64,000 bases of DNA, from contig JAIWNF010000016.1 of the NCBI GenBank assembly GCA_025093555.1, forward strand, positions 620,001 to 684,000, written 5' to 3'. The position numbers were made by a program, and so were the translations under genes. Shown here one piece after another: positions 61,337-64,000 of this stretch. Source of the DNA: Circinella umbellata. Taxonomy: Eukaryota; Mucoromycota; Mucoromycetes; Mucorales; Lichtheimiaceae. Below the pieces are notes generated by a model, which saw only the letters and a list, made by a program, of their open reading frames with translations, had not been told where the DNA came from and searched no databases. The stretch's first letter is position 1. The number at the start of each line of letters is the position of its first letter.

Positions 61337-63144
61337 TAATCAAACCCGTCATTTCATTTCATTTTGTATTTGTTTCATAAAATCATATCTTTCATTTTAC
61401 TTGTATATAATCAATGATCATCCTACTACTATTATTATTTATTAATTAAAAAAATAGACCGCCTTTTCCTTATATTAATTTGAGTATATTTCTCAGTATA
61501 TATATTAAAAAGAACAACGTTTACATTTAATAATAATATTACTCTCCATAACGATATCTCTTTCTAGTAGTATACTATTTCAGCAAGTTGGGATTATCTA
61601 ATGACAACTAATTTTATAAAATTAATATAATATACATTGAACAAAGAAATTGAATGATCTACGTACTCCTTGAGGTAGGGTATGAAAGTATCTGCAGGTC
61701 ATTTAATTTTATTAATAGGGGGCAATCATTATCAATTTCTATTATGTTGAGATCTTCATCTTTTAATTGTTCACAGAAAAAATGAATATATTATTTTAAA
61801 AAGCAATCTATTTTAATGACCTGCAAAATATAAATGAAAAAAGAAAGAAATATATATAAATTTGGTAATAAGATGTTGGAAAAAAAAAAGGAGTATCATG
61901 TTGTCTAAATAAATTTGTGTATCATAGTAACGAATAACAGGCTTTTAGTTGAGTTATTGTTTCTAACCTACAAATCAATATAACTTTAAATTTATACGTA
62001 CGTATCAAGTAAAAAAACCAAAAGTTTTACAAAGATGTAACACATCTAATCAGTGATCAGAACAAAAAGTGAGAAAACAAACTTTACAGTGTTTTCTATT
62101 GTTTTACGTGCATGAGGGACTGGGGGGGGGGAGAGGAATTAAAACCAAAAAAAAAATATCACGTGAAAGAATAATCGAGAAATGATTGTTTATGTGCTTT
62201 TGAAAAAGATTGAAAACTATTGTGTTTGATCTACTGTATATCAACTTGATGGTATTTTATCGTTCATATATACATATTAGAAAAATGATCAAATTCACTA
62301 AAACATTTGCGACCGGATTTTGTACTGTTTACGCAAAAAAAAAAAAAAAAAAAAAAAAAAAAGATACTGCTTGTATTTGGATCTAGGAAAAAAACCAACC
62401 AGTCTTATAAAAAAAACTAACTAACTTATCAGTCGCAGCACTCACATAAACTTTTGGCTGGCATGTCGTACGATTAAATATAAATTCTTAATTCTTTTCT
62501 ATCCACTACATAATCACATTACATAACTACTACGTATCATTGAAGAAGCAACAGCAGTTGTTGTCCCCACATTACATAGTTCTAAACTGCTCCAAAAAGG
62601 AAGAACACAAATAAAATTTGCAACAATTTCGAATTGAGTTTCCTCTTTTAATAACAGAAAGTAGTTGTCGAGAAGAGTCAGTGAACAGTCAAGGTTTGTT
62701 TATAGGGAACTAAAAGACCATTTTTTTTCTTACTTTTCAGCAAATCTTACTTTCAAGGTACAATGGCGAAGCGTATGATCGGGCTTTGTGATTTACCAAG
62801 AACGTTAATTATAACAACCACTCGTCTTTAAATAGCCATAATAGGAAAGCAAATATCCCGATAAAAAATGAGGATCCTATATCTATCTGCACATACCATA
62901 TAAAGAAGTATCATGTTCGTTATTGGGAAATATGTATCTTTATAATTCTAGTTGTATATTATGTGTATAAAATCTAAGCTCCTTCTTCTCACAACGGTAT
63001 TCAGAAAACTGCGTAACACCATCCCATGAATAAGAATAAATCAAAACGTTATTTATTATCTTTTCTTTTTTTTTCAAATTCTATATTACGTATTCTTAAC
63101 CACTATTATTCACAAACATCAGCATAAGTGAAAAATCTACTAGT
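61337..63144. other. 1.8-kb gene-poor AT-rich DNA
   Basis: No coding exon recognised. Contains a 27-base A run at about 62336-62362 and scattered ACGTA words. The block just before 63145 is probably a diverged flank of the F-box relic. Confidence 0.6.
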
Positions 63145-63297
63145 AATGATCCATCATGTCTTCCTCTAATACGACTTACACCATTAGCAGCATCGTTCCT
63201 CAAAGTCGCAGAAAGCATCGGCAGTGCTATTAATGATCGTGATTATGATAGTGCAATAAACCATACAATGTGTACCATTGATCAACTAAAGTCTTGA
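63145..63297 (+). pseudogene. 5' relic of the TPR/F-box/LRR family
   Basis: Plus strand. Translates NDPSCLPLIRLTPLAASFLK, then VAESIGSAINDRDYDSAINH and TMCTIDQLKS before a stop. This matches residues 8-54 of the three array genes (NDPSILPPMQLTSLARSFLK and onward) codon by codon. The start codon has been lost and the match ends at the stop; the F-box and LRR parts are absent. It is a truncated pseudogene, more than 13 kb from the array and in the opposite orientation. Confidence 0.85.
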
Positions 63298-63616
63298 AGA
63301 TGATAAAAAAAAGTGATATCAAATAACTAATTCAATTGATTAAATAGTCAGTGTGCACTAGATGCTATTTTCCAAGGAGAAAAAACGATCGTATTCATAC
63401 TAAATATTTAATTACGTATCTATTTCCTTAATGCGAATCCACTTTCGGGTAAAAATGGATTTTATTATGATAGGCAAAGGTAAACTTAATTATTATTCCT
63501 TGTATTAAAAACACTTCTGGTACTGCTTTATTTAAATTAATTATAATAACAACGATACATTTGTTATATTGATAAAAAAATATAAAAGAGAAAAAGAAAG
63601 AAAAAGAAAGAAAGAA

Positions 63617-63673
<57 letters not shown>

Positions 63674-63871
63674 TAAAACGCAAAGAGAGGGGTAACAATA
63701 TATAGTGTTTTGCTATTATTATTGCAAATGGCTGGAAAAGTAATCGATGAAAAAAAAAGAAATCTATCAGGAAGTATATAATTAAAAGTATTTTTTTTTT
63801 TGGTGGAAAGTTGTATGTAGTAATAGGCGATTGAAAGTAATGAAAAAAGAGGAATTAAAATAAAAAATAAA
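63298..63871. other. AT-rich DNA with a long GA repeat
   Basis: Contains an A/G-rich stretch and the microsatellite at about 63595-63670; otherwise nothing is seen. Phrases around 63405-63490 loosely resemble the unique spacer at 46030-46215. Confidence 0.5.
63595..63670. repeat. (GAAA)n/(GA)n microsatellite
   Basis: AAAG/AAAGAAAG units pass into about twenty GA units in non-coding DNA. Confidence 0.95.
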
Positions 63872-64000
63872 TTATTGTTGTTCTTTACGTTGTTCTGATA
63901 TTTTTTTTTTGTTAATTTGTCAATACTTATTTTTAAATCACTTCTTCTATCTTCTAAGACTTGTGCTGCGTCAGAAAAAGAGATATGGCGATCATTTGCG
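63872..64000 (-). CDS. 3' end of an unknown gene running off the window
   Basis: Minus strand. From the right edge a frame reads ANDRHISFSDAAQVLEDRRS, then DLKISIDKL: amphipathic, charged and coding-like. A run of ten A then disturbs the frame; beyond it ISEQRKEQQ and a stop at 63872 follow in the neighbouring frame. Either a tiny intron ending at TATCAG or a different last exon resolves this, or the homopolymer count is wrong. The family is unknown and most of the gene lies outside. Confidence 0.4.

Noticed and set aside
1..64000. CRISPR arrays, rRNA and tRNA genes
   Set aside because: Looked for direct-repeat arrays and for tRNA A/B-box patterns; none was convincing by eye. A covariance-model search would be decisive.

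Overview
The window is nuclear DNA of a filamentous fungus, most likely a Mucoromycota member (Mucorales-like). Evidence: very AT-rich intergenic DNA full of homopolymers and TAA/TA microsatellites; genes split by short (about 65-145 nt) GT-AG introns; fungal signature proteins (an amphiphysin/Rvs167 BAR-SH3 protein, an ABCC transporter, an Msn2-type zinc-finger factor, an Emi1-like protein); and a tandem TPR/F-box/LRR family of the kind expanded in that phylum. The species cannot be fixed from sequence alone. All multi-exon models below were built by hand: splice phases were checked and every model gives an uninterrupted reading frame. No RNA evidence was available.

Layout. 1-8.3 kb: gene-poor, one unrecognised protein gene (minus) and a membrane-segment coding relic. 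8.3-23.9 kb: gene-dense housekeeping block: a C2H2 factor (+), an Emi1/DUF3128-like twin-cysteine protein (-), a 1,601-residue ABCC transporter (+), a SAM-dependent methyltransferase (-), Rvs167/Hob1 (-) and a sigma-like glutathione S-transferase (-). 24-29.4 kb: decayed DNA containing a broken F-box-like gene. 29.4-34.7 kb: a secreted pepsin-fold protein whose second catalytic Asp is Ala (+) and a large protein with a degenerate helicase-like core recalling HDA-complex subunits 2/3 (-). 35-50.3 kb: a tandem array of three two-exon TPR/F-box/LRR genes (Dia2/Pof3 architecture, all minus) separated by repeated spacers carrying transposon-like insertions. 50.3-54.7 kb: gene-poor. 54.7-61.3 kb: a hypothetical protein (-) head-to-head with protein phosphatase inhibitor 2 (+), then an Msn2-like factor (+) and an RlmN-type radical-SAM RNA methyltransferase (+). 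61.3-64 kb: gene-poor, with a truncated inverted relic of the F-box family and the 3' end of another gene running off the edge.

The housekeeping genes do not form a pathway. The most informative region is the F-box array: copy 3 is a patchwork of copies 1 and 2, its 5' half and upstream flank are nearly identical to copy 2, its 3' flank matches copy 1, an extra spacer marks where another copy probably stood, and a 5' relic lies 14 kb away in the opposite orientation. This indicates ongoing unequal exchange or gene conversion in a putative ubiquitin-ligase adaptor family. Other points of interest are the catalytically incomplete aspartic-protease homologue, the bacterial-type RlmN in a fungal nuclear genome, a 356-bp element with perfect 48-bp inverted ends, and a GC-rich insert in one spacer.
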